A stretch of 64,000 nt of DNA from Gibbsiella quercinecans (GTDB taxonomy: Bacteria; Pseudomonadota; Gammaproteobacteria; Enterobacterales; Enterobacteriaceae), in contig NZ_CP014136.1 in NCBI RefSeq assembly GCF_002291425.1, positions 930,001 to 994,000 of the forward strand, written 5' to 3'. Made by a program: the position numbers and the translations under genes. The notes under the pieces were generated by a model. It had not been told where the DNA came from. It did not search any database and saw only the letters and a list, made by a program, of their open reading frames with translations. This document shows positions 17,619-27,373 of this stretch, one piece after another. Numbering within the stretch: position 1 is the stretch's first letter; every line of letters starts with the position of its first letter.

Positions 17619-19049
17619 ATGAGTTTAATTTCAAATGCAAAATGGAATAGCATTTCTCAATTATTTAAAATAGGAATACAGTTGGTTAATGTTGTATATT
17701 TAGCAAAAATAATTCCACCAACTGAATATGGCATCATGGCCATGGCTCTTGTTATCTTAAACCTAGGGATACTTCTTAGAGACTTAGGTACATCAGCAGC
17801 TATCATTCAAAAAAAAACGCTCAACCATAACCTAATCAATACTGTTTTCTGGTTAAACACTCTCATGGGATGTGTATTGGCAATCATTACTTGCTTAACT
17901 TCACCTCTAATAGCAAAGGTATACAATCAACCAGAACTTATCCCCGTACTAATAATGCTAAGTATCACTTTCCCACTTTCTAGTTGTGCAGCAGCACATC
18001 TTGCTCTGATGGAAAGAGAATCTCGCTTTAAAAAAGTCTCCATGATTGAAGTATCTTCTGCACTTACTTCAGTTATATTTGCTGTTGTGCTAGCTAATAT
18101 TGGATATGGAGTTTATAGTTTGGTTGTACAAGCCATCGTCTTAAGCTTAATGTCCGCAGTTCAGTTTTGGAGAGCATCTACATGGCGACCATCATTCAAG
18201 AACATGATAGACATTGATGAAATAAAAGGAATCATTGGTTTCAGTGCCAATCTTTCCCTATTCAACTTCATCAACTACTTTTCAAGAAACTCGGACAATT
18301 TCATGATAGGTAAATATATGTCAGCAACCATCCTCGGCTGCTATAGCCTAGCCTATCGTATTATGTTATTCCCCTTGCAAAGCTTAACATTTATTGTTAC
18401 ACGCTCTTTGTACCCAGTATTGAGTCAACACCAAGACGATACAAAAAAAATCAGTCAAACCTACTTAAATTGTGTTTTTATCATTGTTCTAATCACAGCT
18501 CCACTTATGAGTGGACTGGCAATTCTTAGCACGCCGTTCATTATATTAGTATTTGGACATCAATGGATTTTAACGGCAAGCATTCTGAAATGGTTGGCAC
18601 CAACAGCGATTATTCAATCTGTATTAAGCACAAGTGGTTCTGTTTTTATGGCCAGAGGACGCACAGATATTCTTATGAAGTTAGGCATACTAGGTGCATT
18701 TCTACAAGTAGGTTCATTTATAATCGGTGTTAATTTCGACATTACTACTTTTGCAATGCTGTACTTTTCAGCAAACATAATTAACTTCTTTCCTGTCATG
18801 TATTATCTTTTAAAGACAATAGGTGAAAACCTATCATCACTTTTAAAGAAAATCACACCAGTAATTTTATCCACTATCATAATGGTATTTTTCCTTTTAT
18901 TCGTAAAAAATATTTTACTATCAAGCAATAAAATAGAAAACACTGACCAACTTATATGGATGTCTGTCAGCGGCGCCATGATTTATTTTATTTCTATTTT
19001 CATACTATCAGCACAAATAAGATGTCTTGTTAGAACTAGAAAAATATGA
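17619..19049 (+). CDS. Lipopolysaccharide/exopolysaccharide flippase of the WzxC type
   Basis: 476 residues with about 12-14 membrane segments, polysaccharide transporter (PST/MOP) family. The N-terminal region (KWNSISQLFKIGIQLVNVVYLAKI; LRDLGTSAAIIQK) resembles WzxC, the colanic-acid-type flippase that moves undecaprenyl-linked repeat units across the inner membrane. AGGAAA precedes the ATG. It is on the plus strand, opposite to and outside both glycan clusters, with AT-rich composition like the Wzy-dependent cluster. No polymerase or transferase accompanies it. The rightward cluster already has its own Wzx at 24341, so this one is either a displaced remnant or serves another glycan. Confidence 0.87.
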   Translation: MSLISNAKWNSISQLFKIGIQLVNVVYLAKIIPPTEYGIMAMALVILNLGILLRDLGTSAAIIQKKTLNHNLINTVFWLNTLMGCVLAIITCLTSPLIAKVYNQPELIPVLIMLSITFPLSSCAAAHLALMERESRFKKVSMIEVSSALTSVIFAVVLANIGYGVYSLVVQAIVLSLMSAVQFWRASTWRPSFKNMIDIDEIKGIIGFSANLSLFNFINYFSRNSDNFMIGKYMSATILGCYSLAYRIMLFPLQSLTFIVTRSLYPVLSQHQDDTKKISQTYLNCVFIIVLITAPLMSGLAILSTPFIILVFGHQWILTASILKWLAPTAIIQSVLSTSGSVFMARGRTDILMKLGILGAFLQVGSFIIGVNFDITTFAMLYFSANIINFFPVMYYLLKTIGENLSSLLKKITPVILSTIIMVFFLLFVKNILLSSNKIENTDQLIWMSVSGAMIYFISIFILSAQIRCLVRTRKI

Positions 19050-19655
19050 TATTCCATGGATATAATAATGAGCAGTAATTTGGATACCTCGAAGGATTTT
19101 AAATAACCAGGAGAACATTTAATTTTCTGGATTAATTTTATATACCCGCAGGATGCTAAACTAGTTGCCGAAACTTTTGAGTATTACTGTATCTGATCCG
19201 AAAATCTGTACAGCGGGAAAATCATAGGTTACAAATAGTATAGGAGAAAAAGCGTAGCACTGGGTGAAGAGATTTCCCGGCCAGTATAGCCGGGAACACC
19301 GTTATAGTTATCTGATATGTAACTCCAGATTAACGGCAACAAGGCGAGGATAGATAGATACTGATATGACGAGGTGAAGCGCACTGTACAGCTTAAAAGC
19401 TTATGGGAAATGCCAGTAACAAGAAATTGGTAATTAGTCAGCACAATGGTGATGAATCTGAAACGAGAAAATAGATCAAAAACACCAAACTGGAACGATG
19501 GCCAAAATACTTCCGACAATGGCAAATCGTTGAAGTAACCATGTTAAATCTAGACTGAACAGAAATGATTATGGAATATCTGTTCATAAAAAATTGAAAA
19601 CTCTAAAATATTTTACAGTCACAGATACCTATAAAAAAATAAAAAACCAACCGAT
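19050..19655. other. Unassigned 606-base stretch with a hairpin
   Basis: No supported gene on either strand; the one longer minus-strand frame has no ribosome site or family resemblance. TTCCCGGC (19274-19281) and GCCGGGAA (19289-19296) form a perfect 8-base hairpin. The composition shifts along the stretch, consistent with remnant DNA left at a junction between the flippase and the second rhamnose operon. No transposase fragment was identified. Confidence 0.4.
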
Positions 19656-20510
19656 TCATAATTTCTTAAAAAAGTCTATGATGGCATATTGCCAAGGCGA
19701 CGGAATAACTCCAAATTTATTTATTTTTTGACAGTTTAAACTCGAATAGGCTGGCCTTGTAGCTAGTGTTAAGTATTGAGCCGTTGTAATGGCATTAACC
19801 ACAGGAACGCGGGCCAATTTTCCCTGTTTCAACGCCGCGGCAAAAATCGCTTCGGCAAACTCATTCCACGCCACTTCCTTATCACCACAGAAGTGATAAA
19901 TCCCACCTTCGGCTTCTTTCTGCAGCAAATCAATAATCGCCTGGGCGATATCTCCGGCATAGGTCGGGCAGCCGTATTGATCGGCTACAATACCCAACGT
20001 ATCGCGATCTTTCGCCAGGCGCAGCATGGTTTTCACAAAGTTATTACCATACTCACTGAATACCCAGGCGGTACGGATAATTATCGCTTCCGGCAGCACC
20101 CCGGCAACCGCCAGTTCACCGTCCAGCTTCGTCCGACCATAGACGCCCAACGGATTGGTCGCATCGGTTTCCACGTACGGTGTAGTGGCCTTGCCGTCAA
20201 AGACATAGTCCGTGGACACATGCACCAGCCGCGCACCCGCCTCTTTTGCCGCCAGCGCCAGGTTCTTCGGCCCGGTGGCATTTATCAAGGCCGCCAGTTC
20301 CGGCTCGGTTTCCGCCTTGTCCACCGCGGTATACGCCGCCGCGTTCACGATAACATTCGGCTGATACTGCGCGACCGCCTGTTTCACCTTGTCCAGATCG
20401 GTGATATCCAGCGTGTCCGAATCCGTCGCCCAAACTTCCCAGCCCGCCGGCAGGCGATCCTGGAAACAGCTGCCCAACTGCCCTTTTGAACCGGTCAATA
20501 ACACTTTCAT
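19656..20510 (-). CDS. rfbD: dTDP-4-dehydrorhamnose reductase, copy 2
   Basis: 284 residues, seven fewer than copy 1. Identical in most of its length to copy 1 (GSKGQLGSCFQDRLPAG, VSTDYVFDG, YGRTK) but the C-terminal 70 residues are a different allele (RPAYSSLNCQKINKFG region). ATGA overlap with rfbC. Last gene of the Wzy-dependent transcription unit; no hairpin terminator was found after it, only T-rich sequence. Confidence 0.95.
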   Translation of the reverse strand: MKVLLTGSKGQLGSCFQDRLPAGWEVWATDSDTLDITDLDKVKQAVAQYQPNVIVNAAAYTAVDKAETEPELAALINATGPKNLALAAKEAGARLVHVSTDYVFDGKATTPYVETDATNPLGVYGRTKLDGELAVAGVLPEAIIIRTAWVFSEYGNNFVKTMLRLAKDRDTLGIVADQYGCPTYAGDIAQAIIDLLQKEAEGGIYHFCGDKEVAWNEFAEAIFAAALKQGKLARVPVVNAITTAQYLTLATRPAYSSLNCQKINKFGVIPSPWQYAIIDFFKKL

Positions 20511-21043
20511 TTCGCCAGCTCCTTCAGGCGCTTGCCCACCTTGTCTTTCTCGGAAAGCAGCGGATTATCGATCGGCCAGTCAATGCCCACATCCGGATCG
20601 TTCCACAACAGGCAACCTTCATGTGCCGGGTTATAGTAATCCGTGCATTTGTATTCAAAATCCGCCGTGTCGGAGAGCACCACAAAACCGTGCGCCAACC
20701 CTGGCGGCACCCAGAACTGGGTTTTGTTTTCTTCAGACAGGAGCACCCCTTCCCAGGCACCGTACGTCGGCGAGTCCGGGCGAATATCCACCGCCACGTC
20801 AAACACTTCACCACGCACCACACGCACAAGTTTGCCCTGCGGGTTCACCTTCTGGAAATGCAAACCCCGCAGCACCCCTTTGGAGGAGCGGGAATGGTTG
20901 TCTTGCACAAAATCCAGATCGATATTCAGCATCTCCTGATAGCGTTTCTTCTCAAAGGTTTCCAGGAAAAAGCCGCGTGCATCACCAAACACCTTTGGCT
21001 GGATGATTTTTACGCCATCAATTTTTGTATCCGTGACCTGCAT
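20507..21043 (-). CDS. rfbC: dTDP-4-dehydrorhamnose 3,5-epimerase, copy 2
   Basis: 178 residues from ATG at 21043, one base after the rfbA stop. The protein is identical to copy 1, including His62, and the gene shows no base difference by eye. The longer upstream frame belongs to rfbA in another frame. An intact cupin epimerase. Confidence 0.96.
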   Translation of the reverse strand: MQVTDTKIDGVKIIQPKVFGDARGFFLETFEKKRYQEMLNIDLDFVQDNHSRSSKGVLRGLHFQKVNPQGKLVRVVRGEVFDVAVDIRPDSPTYGAWEGVLLSEENKTQFWVPPGLAHGFVVLSDTADFEYKCTDYYNPAHEGCLLWNDPDVGIDWPIDNPLLSEKDKVGKRLKELAK

Positions 21044-21044
21044 G

Positions 21045-21914
21045 TTATTTATCTCCCGCCAGATTCGCCAAGTATTGCCCATAGAGTGTCTTGCCCAGCA
21101 GTTTGGCTTCGGCAGCCACCTGCTCCCGTGCCAGCCAACCCTTGCGGAAGGCAATTTCTTCCAGGCACGCCACTTTAAACCCCTGGCGCTTTTCAATGGT
21201 GTGGACAAACTGCGAGGCTTCAATCAGGCTGTCGTGCGTGCCGGTATCCAGCCAGGCAAAACCACGGCCCAGCAATTCAACGTTCAGGTTGCCCTGGTCT
21301 AAATACATCTGGTTCAGGGTGGTGATTTCCAGCTCACCGCGGTGAGAAGGCTTCACCTGCTTCGCCATTTCCACCACCTTGTTGTCATAGAAATAAAGCC
21401 CGGTCACCGCCCAGTTGGATTTCGGTACCGCAGGCTTTTCTTCGATCGACAGCGCGCGGAAATTCTCATCAAAATCCACCACGCCAAAACGCTCGGGATC
21501 CATTACCTGGTAGCCAAACACCGTAGCGCCCTCTTCACGGGCCACTACATTTTCCAGCTTGCGACCAAAACTCTCACCGAAGTAGATATTATCACCCAGC
21601 ACCAATGCGCAACGGTCGCCATCAATAAATTCTTCGCCAATCAGGAACGCCTGCGCCAAACCGTCTGGGCTGGGTTGCACTGCGTAACTTAACTTGATGC
21701 CAAACCGGCTGCCGTCACCCAACAGGCGTTTAAACGACGGCATATCTTCAGGTGTAGTGATAAGCAAAATATCGCGGATCCCTGCCAGCATCAGCACGGA
21801 GATGGGATAATACACCATCGGCTTATCGTAAATCGGCAGCAGTTGCTTGGATACACCGCGTGTAATCGGGTATAGGCGCGTTCCGGAACCACCGGCAAGT
21901 ACAATACCTTTCAT
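21045..21914 (-). CDS. rfbA: Glucose-1-phosphate thymidylyltransferase, copy 2
   Basis: 289 residues, [11 protein letters not shown] intact. Differs from copy 1 at about five positions (for example Thr for Ser and Lys for Gln near residues 53-62, Ala for Glu near 78). AGGAG lies upstream of the ATG. Supplies dTDP-glucose for rhamnose in the Wzy-dependent glycan. Confidence 0.96.
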   Translation of the reverse strand: MKGIVLAGGSGTRLYPITRGVSKQLLPIYDKPMVYYPISVLMLAGIRDILLITTPEDMPSFKRLLGDGSRFGIKLSYAVQPSPDGLAQAFLIGEEFIDGDRCALVLGDNIYFGESFGRKLENVVAREEGATVFGYQVMDPERFGVVDFDENFRALSIEEKPAVPKSNWAVTGLYFYDNKVVEMAKQVKPSHRGELEITTLNQMYLDQGNLNVELLGRGFAWLDTGTHDSLIEASQFVHTIEKRQGFKVACLEEIAFRKGWLAREQVAAEAKLLGKTLYGQYLANLAGDK

Positions 21915-21933
21915 CGTAAACTCCTATTATAGA

Positions 21934-22998
21934 TTAACGGGTTAAACCCAAACGTTCGCCAGCGTAAGAACCGTCTTTAACACGGCTCCACCATTCTTCG
22001 TTTGCCAGGTACCACTCCACCGTTTTGCGGATGCCACTTTCGAAGGTTTCCTGCGGTTTCCAGCCCAGCTCTGCCGCAATTTTAGAAGCATCGATCGCAT
22101 AGCGCATATCGTGGCCGGGGCGATCGGTCACGTAGGTGATCAGATCTTCATAGTGGCCGATACCCTGCGGTTTGTTGGGCACCATCTCGTCCAGCAGGCG
22201 GCAAATGGTTTGCACCACTTCAATGTTTTTACGCTCATTGTGGCCGCCAATGTTGTAGGTTTCCCCCACTTCACCTTCGGTCACCACTTTGTACAGGGCG
22301 CGGGCATGATCTTCCACATACAGCCAATCGCGGATCTGGGCGCCATTGCCGTAAACCGGCAACGGTTTACCATCCAGCGCATTCAGGATGATCAGCGGGA
22401 TCAGTTTTTCCGGGAAGTGATACGGCCCGTAGTTATTGGAGCAGTTGGTCACGACGGTTGGCAGACCATAGGTACGCAGCCAGGCGCGCACCAGATGATC
22501 GCTGGCGGCTTTGGAAGCGGAATACGGGCTGCTCGGGGCATAAGGCGTGGTTTCGGTGAACAGATCGTCCGTGCCGTGCAGATCGCCATACACTTCGTCG
22601 GTAGAAATATGGTGGAAGCGGAAGGTCTGTTTAACGTCTTCACCCAGTGTATTCCAGTACTGGCGCGCCGCTTCCAGCAGCGTATAGGTACCCACGATAT
22701 TGGTTTCGATAAAGGCTGCCGGCCCATCAATGGAGCGGTCAACGTGGCTTTCCGCTGCCAGGTGCATTACCGCGTCCGGCTTGAACGCATTGAATACACG
22801 ATCCAGCTCACTGCGGTTGCAGATATCAACGTGCTCAAATTTAAAGCGTTCGTTGTCTGCAATCGGTTTTAATGATTCAAGATTCCCTGCATAGGTCAGA
22901 CTATCCACTACCAGGATCTCATCCGCCGTATCGTTAATAATATGGCGAGCAACTGCAGACCCAATAAACCCAGCACCACCGGTAACGATAATTTTCAT
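21934..22998 (-). CDS. rfbB: dTDP-glucose 4,6-dehydratase, copy 2
   Basis: 354 residues from ATG at 22998, preceded by AGGGGA; a longer frame to 23076 has no ribosome site. Motifs [15 protein letters not shown] and YSASK are present. Residues 1-60 are a distinct allele from copy 1, the remainder nearly identical. It lies 150 bases after the pyruvyltransferase-family gene, so it may also have its own promoter. Confidence 0.95.
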   Translation of the reverse strand: MKIIVTGGAGFIGSAVARHIINDTADEILVVDSLTYAGNLESLKPIADNERFKFEHVDICNRSELDRVFNAFKPDAVMHLAAESHVDRSIDGPAAFIETNIVGTYTLLEAARQYWNTLGEDVKQTFRFHHISTDEVYGDLHGTDDLFTETTPYAPSSPYSASKAASDHLVRAWLRTYGLPTVVTNCSNNYGPYHFPEKLIPLIILNALDGKPLPVYGNGAQIRDWLYVEDHARALYKVVTEGEVGETYNIGGHNERKNIEVVQTICRLLDEMVPNKPQGIGHYEDLITYVTDRPGHDMRYAIDASKIAAELGWKPQETFESGIRKTVEWYLANEEWWSRVKDGSYAGERLGLTR

Positions 22999-23148
22999 GA
23001 TATCCCCTAAAATAATATATTTAACTTTCCTTTCTGCGAACAAAAAGAGAACGTCAAAAAACAAAAAACTCACCATGAAATATAAAACAATAGGTGAAAA
23101 ATAAAACCTTAAAAATTTTATATTTCATTGAATCGAAAAATTAAAAAA

Positions 23149-24339
23149 TCACAATATATCAGAAATATCATCAATACTATTAAATATTATTTTTTGCGCT
23201 TTATTAACTGCCGTCTGAAGTTCAGCAATTGATTTGTCACTGTTTTTATTAATGGTCTCATGTATTTGGTCTATTTTAATAGGTTTATTATAAGGTGAAA
23301 CGCTCCAAGTATCCAAGAATGAGACAAGCTTTTTAATATCTGAGTTTATGCAATAATGTGGTACATGAAATGACATAGCAGTAATGACACCATGAAGACT
23401 CGTACCGTAGAATCCTGCCGAGCTAGCGATTATATACATAATCTCCCAAACAGAAAGACCGTTAAACAATATAAATTTTTCTTTATAATATGATAGTACC
23501 TTTTCAAGAAAAACAATATCATCATGACCGCTAGCATAACCTATAGGTAAAAGAACAATATCAATATTATACTTTTCCCTAACCAGATTTAATTCATCCG
23601 CAACCTCCTTGGCTGAAAAATCAACCTTATAGGGACAAGCTTGCAGCACTATATATCTTTTATCCTTAACATAATTAAGAATATCACTTCTTACTTTCTT
23701 TTCAAGATATTCACGGTCTATAATACTAGACACCATAAGAACAGAATCAGGCACTAGATGAATATTATCGAAAGCAGACAGTGCCTGATATGTTCTTTTA
23801 TCCCTAACAGATACATATTCAGATTTCCCTATTTTATCCATTTGTGAATTATGCGGCTCACCACCAACCGTATTATATACAATATTTATTTTTTTACTAA
23901 ATGAGCTCACATCCGGTATATAAGGATAATCCCAATAAGTACCATACTTCATTTTTGCAATTTTAACCAAAAATGAGGGGAATATTCTTTTTACTATCTT
24001 CAAAAAGTTAACAACAGAATGACTATGCTGTACATGTAAGAATAAAGTACTAACATCAGCTCGGAGTACTTCACCACCAACAACAACTATCGTTGAATTT
24101 TCAGGGAGAGCATCAGTATCAATTAAAGATCGCATAGCAATCGTAGGCTTACAATCATATTCGCGGAGATCAGAGTCCTTTATTGATGAATACATAAACT
24201 CAATATTATCTAACTTTCCATGGTGGAATTTTCTCAAATACATCTCAAATAAAATAGGCATGAGGTTATCACCGTAATTATAACGGTCAAATGCACCATA
24301 AAAAACAACGATCCGGTTATTACTATTATCATTAAACAT
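23149..24339 (-). CDS. Polysaccharide pyruvyl transferase family protein
   Basis: 396 residues. A GT-B-like fold of the polysaccharide pyruvyl transferase family (PF04230) is indicated by YGAFDRYNYGDNLMP at the start, VVVGGEVL, the SVRDKRTY segment and the C-terminal GTSLHGVITAMSF motif. Members add ketal pyruvate from PEP to a sugar hydroxyl, but many homologues in glycan loci are untested. One base separates its ATG from the stop of the upstream flippase gene. Strongly AT-rich, as is typical of acquired glycan genes. Confidence 0.85.
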   Translation of the reverse strand: MFNDNSNNRIVVFYGAFDRYNYGDNLMPILFEMYLRKFHHGKLDNIEFMYSSIKDSDLREYDCKPTIAMRSLIDTDALPENSTIVVVGGEVLRADVSTLFLHVQHSHSVVNFLKIVKRIFPSFLVKIAKMKYGTYWDYPYIPDVSSFSKKINIVYNTVGGEPHNSQMDKIGKSEYVSVRDKRTYQALSAFDNIHLVPDSVLMVSSIIDREYLEKKVRSDILNYVKDKRYIVLQACPYKVDFSAKEVADELNLVREKYNIDIVLLPIGYASGHDDIVFLEKVLSYYKEKFILFNGLSVWEIMYIIASSAGFYGTSLHGVITAMSFHVPHYCINSDIKKLVSFLDTWSVSPYNKPIKIDQIHETINKNSDKSIAELQTAVNKAQKIIFNSIDDISDIL

Positions 24340-24340
24340 A

Positions 24341-25666
24341 TTATAAATATCCTACAAGTATTTTTTTAACACGGATGAAAGCACCTGGAAGCCATAACGA
24401 CTTAGATTTTTGGTAAAAGGAAATTCGTGTTTTACTACTGAACGCATCAAAAATATAGGATGCACCAATATATGCAATCAAAGTAGCGAAAGCAGAACCT
24501 TTCACACCATATATAGGGATCAAAATAAAATTAAGTGCAACCCCAATAAATAACCCTAGCAAATTTCTAGTGAGAGCATAAATCTGTAAACCTTCATTTA
24601 TATACCAACGACCACTTGCAGAACTTAAAAAATAAAATATGCTAATCCATGCGTATATTTTTGTTATGTCAGAAGAGTCTTTATATTGAAGACCAAAAAA
24701 CAAATTAATAATATAGTCAGAGAAAAATGTTACAACTATAGCCAACAAAACACCAGATATAACCATGATATCATATAGGATCTGCATTCTATAATTATAC
24801 ATTTCCTCGCTGTTCGCTTTCTCCCTTATTATTTTAGGAAACAATGATGAAACAATAGCTATAGGGAAAAAATACCAAACCTCACTCATTTTAACTGCGA
24901 CAGAATAGATACCAACAGACTCATTATTTATCATATTGCCAATCATAATCTGATCTATACGCATATATAACATTAGCGCCAAACCAGAAAGAATTAACGG
25001 CCAGCTATGTGATAAGAGTCGTTTTGCTTCTGTAAAATTAGAACTCCAATTAATTTTATTTCGTTTCCCTCGATAAATATATATAAGTAAAATTGAAACG
25101 ACCAATGCTTCCAAAGATACAGTTATTGCTATAATTAAATAAGAACCTCCAGTTAGCATTATTATCATTTTAACTACTGAGCTAACTATAAAAGCAATAT
25201 TTTGTGCAATAACTGTATATTTTGAAGATATATTAGATTCAAACCAATACTTAATGACATCAGTAGACCTCAGTAAAATAGATGGAGACATAACTAAAAC
25301 CATTAGTAGTATGTCCCATTCGTTAGGCCTTAACAGAACAGTACTTATAATAACCAAACCAGTTGCGAGCAAACTTCCTATAACTTGTAAATAGAAAGAC
25401 GACCCCATGATTACACCTGACTTTTCCTCACCGCCTCTTATAAGCTCTCGAACAACAACGCCATTCATACCTAAGGAAGCAACAGAAGTGTAAATTGTGA
25501 TCATAGCTAATGCATAATTAAATATACCAAACTTTTCTGGTCCCATATACCTAGCTAACCAAACGCTAACTAAAAATCCTAATCCAAGCCTAAATATGCT
25601 ATCAGCGGATAACCACATCATATTTACTATAGATTTATTATTTGAAAATCGCGATAATATTGCCAT
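24341..25666 (-). CDS. wzx: Oligosaccharide flippase Wzx
   Basis: 441 residues with about 12 membrane segments, MOP-superfamily polysaccharide flippase (LGFLVSVWLARYMGPEKFGIFNYALA). ATG at 25666 is favoured over a GTG at 25681 since AAGTGAG sits 10 bases before the ATG and nothing precedes the GTG. Moves the undecaprenyl-pyrophosphate repeat unit made in this cluster to the periplasmic face for Wzy. Lies between the initiating transferase and the pyruvyltransferase-family gene. Confidence 0.9.
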   Translation of the reverse strand: MAILSRFSNNKSIVNMMWLSADSIFRLGLGFLVSVWLARYMGPEKFGIFNYALAMITIYTSVASLGMNGVVVRELIRGGEEKSGVIMGSSFYLQVIGSLLATGLVIISTVLLRPNEWDILLMVLVMSPSILLRSTDVIKYWFESNISSKYTVIAQNIAFIVSSVVKMIIMLTGGSYLIIAITVSLEALVVSILLIYIYRGKRNKINWSSNFTEAKRLLSHSWPLILSGLALMLYMRIDQIMIGNMINNESVGIYSVAVKMSEVWYFFPIAIVSSLFPKIIREKANSEEMYNYRMQILYDIMVISGVLLAIVVTFFSDYIINLFFGLQYKDSSDITKIYAWISIFYFLSSASGRWYINEGLQIYALTRNLLGLFIGVALNFILIPIYGVKGSAFATLIAYIGASYIFDAFSSKTRISFYQKSKSLWLPGAFIRVKKILVGYL

Positions 25667-25781
25667 ATAAAATAGACTCACTTAGTCTAAATAGATTTTT
25701 AAGTATTGACTGGAATATTCCAAGCAATAAAAAAATCTAACTGGTTAAAATGCTATAGTAACAAGGATATACAAGAATATA

Positions 25782-27176
25782 TCAGTATGCGGATTTATTG
25801 ATAAAGCCCTTAAAAACGGTTAGGAAAATTATTTTCAGATCTAACCATATACTCCAATCCCTAATGTAGTCGAGATCATATTCAACTCTCTTTTCCATTT
25901 TTTCAAGAGTATCAGTTTCTCCACGCCATCCATTGATCTGAGCCCAACCTGTGATTCCTGGTTTCATTTTATGCCGTAACATATAACCTTTAATTAGAGT
26001 TCTATACTGTTCATTATGAACTACAGCGTGAGGTCTTGGTCCAACAATAGACATATCACCTTTAAGAACATTAAAAAATTGAGGTAATTCATCAAGAGAT
26101 GTACGTCTTAGAAAACCTCCAACCGGAGTGACTCTTAAATCAACTTTCTTAGCTTGAATAACTTTATCACCATTTTCCATCACACGCATTGACCGAAACT
26201 TCCATACCTTAATAGGTTTACCATCTATTCCGTATCTTGTCTGACGAAAAATAATTGGCCCATGAGAAGTAAATTTAACAAATAATGCAATAATCACCAA
26301 AACAGGAGAAATGAAAAGAAGAATACATAAAGATAAGACTATATCTTCGATTCTTTTCAAGAGCATATTTATACCACTCATCGGAGTATCGAAAAGTGAA
26401 ACAACTGGAACACCGTTAACTTCTTCGACTCTAGATTGTAACATATTGAATGTTAATACATCCGGGATTAACATTACAGAGCAAGTAGTATCTGTTAATT
26501 CTGTCACTAATTGTTTTATTTTTACCTCATCAGACATTGGCATTGCGATATAGACACGATCTATGTGTCCAGATTTAGCTTGAGATACCAATTTAGATAA
26601 TGTTCCCCCATAAGGAATTCCTTCACGGGACTCTATCTCAGAATCAGAATAAATCCCCTTCACATCAAAACCCAACCAAGTTGCATCCTGAAAATTTTTA
26701 GCTAAATTAATACCTATAGGTAAAGTACCAACAATTGCAACTTTACGATTGTTATAACCAATTCTACGTGCATAACCGATAGCATATCTAATAAAGAGTC
26801 TAAAAATAGTGAATCCGAAACAAACCAACACATACCATTTTACAAAAACATGGAAATGTATATCAAATGTATCAAAAAAAGAGAGAATTCCAGTTGAGAA
26901 AATTAAACTTAGAGTCCAATTTTGGAGTATTGACTGCATTTCTGAGCTAAACTTGACACCTCGCCAAGAACGATAGAACTCAGTAAGTCCGCCAATCATT
27001 TGGAACATGGCGAGAACACCAAATCCTAATAACCAGTACGTATGATCAAATTCAACCTTACTGATAAAGCAAACGAAATAGAGAGAAGAAAATATAATAA
27101 ATATATCAGAGAATCGTTGTAACACTGATATTAACGATGCATTGTATTTATGCTGTCCCTTGTTGTTCTTCGTCAT
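25782..27176 (-). CDS. wcaJ: Undecaprenyl-phosphate glucose phosphotransferase, WcaJ-like
   Basis: 464 residues. N-terminal membrane segments (about four to residue 130), a central CoA-binding-like domain (VAIVGTLPIGINLAKNF), a membrane-anchoring helix near residue 275, then the catalytic bacterial sugar transferase domain with FRQTRYGIDGKPIKVWKFRSM, SLDELPQF and SIVGPRPHA. WcaJ-type enzymes start colanic acid by moving glucose-1-phosphate from UDP-glucose to undecaprenyl phosphate, which fits the galU/galF genes at the head of this cluster. Sugar specificity (glucose versus galactose) is inferred from similarity only. Confidence 0.92.
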   Translation of the reverse strand: MTKNNKGQHKYNASLISVLQRFSDIFIIFSSLYFVCFISKVEFDHTYWLLGFGVLAMFQMIGGLTEFYRSWRGVKFSSEMQSILQNWTLSLIFSTGILSFFDTFDIHFHVFVKWYVLVCFGFTIFRLFIRYAIGYARRIGYNNRKVAIVGTLPIGINLAKNFQDATWLGFDVKGIYSDSEIESREGIPYGGTLSKLVSQAKSGHIDRVYIAMPMSDEVKIKQLVTELTDTTCSVMLIPDVLTFNMLQSRVEEVNGVPVVSLFDTPMSGINMLLKRIEDIVLSLCILLFISPVLVIIALFVKFTSHGPIIFRQTRYGIDGKPIKVWKFRSMRVMENGDKVIQAKKVDLRVTPVGGFLRRTSLDELPQFFNVLKGDMSIVGPRPHAVVHNEQYRTLIKGYMLRHKMKPGITGWAQINGWRGETDTLEKMEKRVEYDLDYIRDWSIWLDLKIIFLTVFKGFINKSAY

Positions 27177-27373
27177 GATTTAGCCTATCAATTATAAATA
27201 ATGTGAATTTTTTAATTCTATTTGCACGATAAATAATATTTATTTTTACTAAAGGGTCGAATAAAAAACACCGTTCGTATCAAAATAATTTTCACATCCT
27301 ATTTTTTATCGAATAATAAGTAGGTTAAAAAATAAATTACAATCATAACCGGTAATCAATATAAAATATCACT

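Larger units (their letters stand above)
19850..22820 (-). repeat. Direct repeat rml-2 (pair of 5785-8755)
   Basis: Second copy of the rfbBACD repeat in the same orientation. Constant offset of 14,065 bases from the first copy. The interval between copies contains galE, the pRiA4b gene, the small lipoprotein, galP, the acid-sugar operon and the lone flippase. Confidence 0.9.

Noticed and set aside
19229-19525. 98-residue minus-strand frame in the unassigned gap
   Set aside because: No ribosome site, no family similarity recognised and composition like non-coding DNA.
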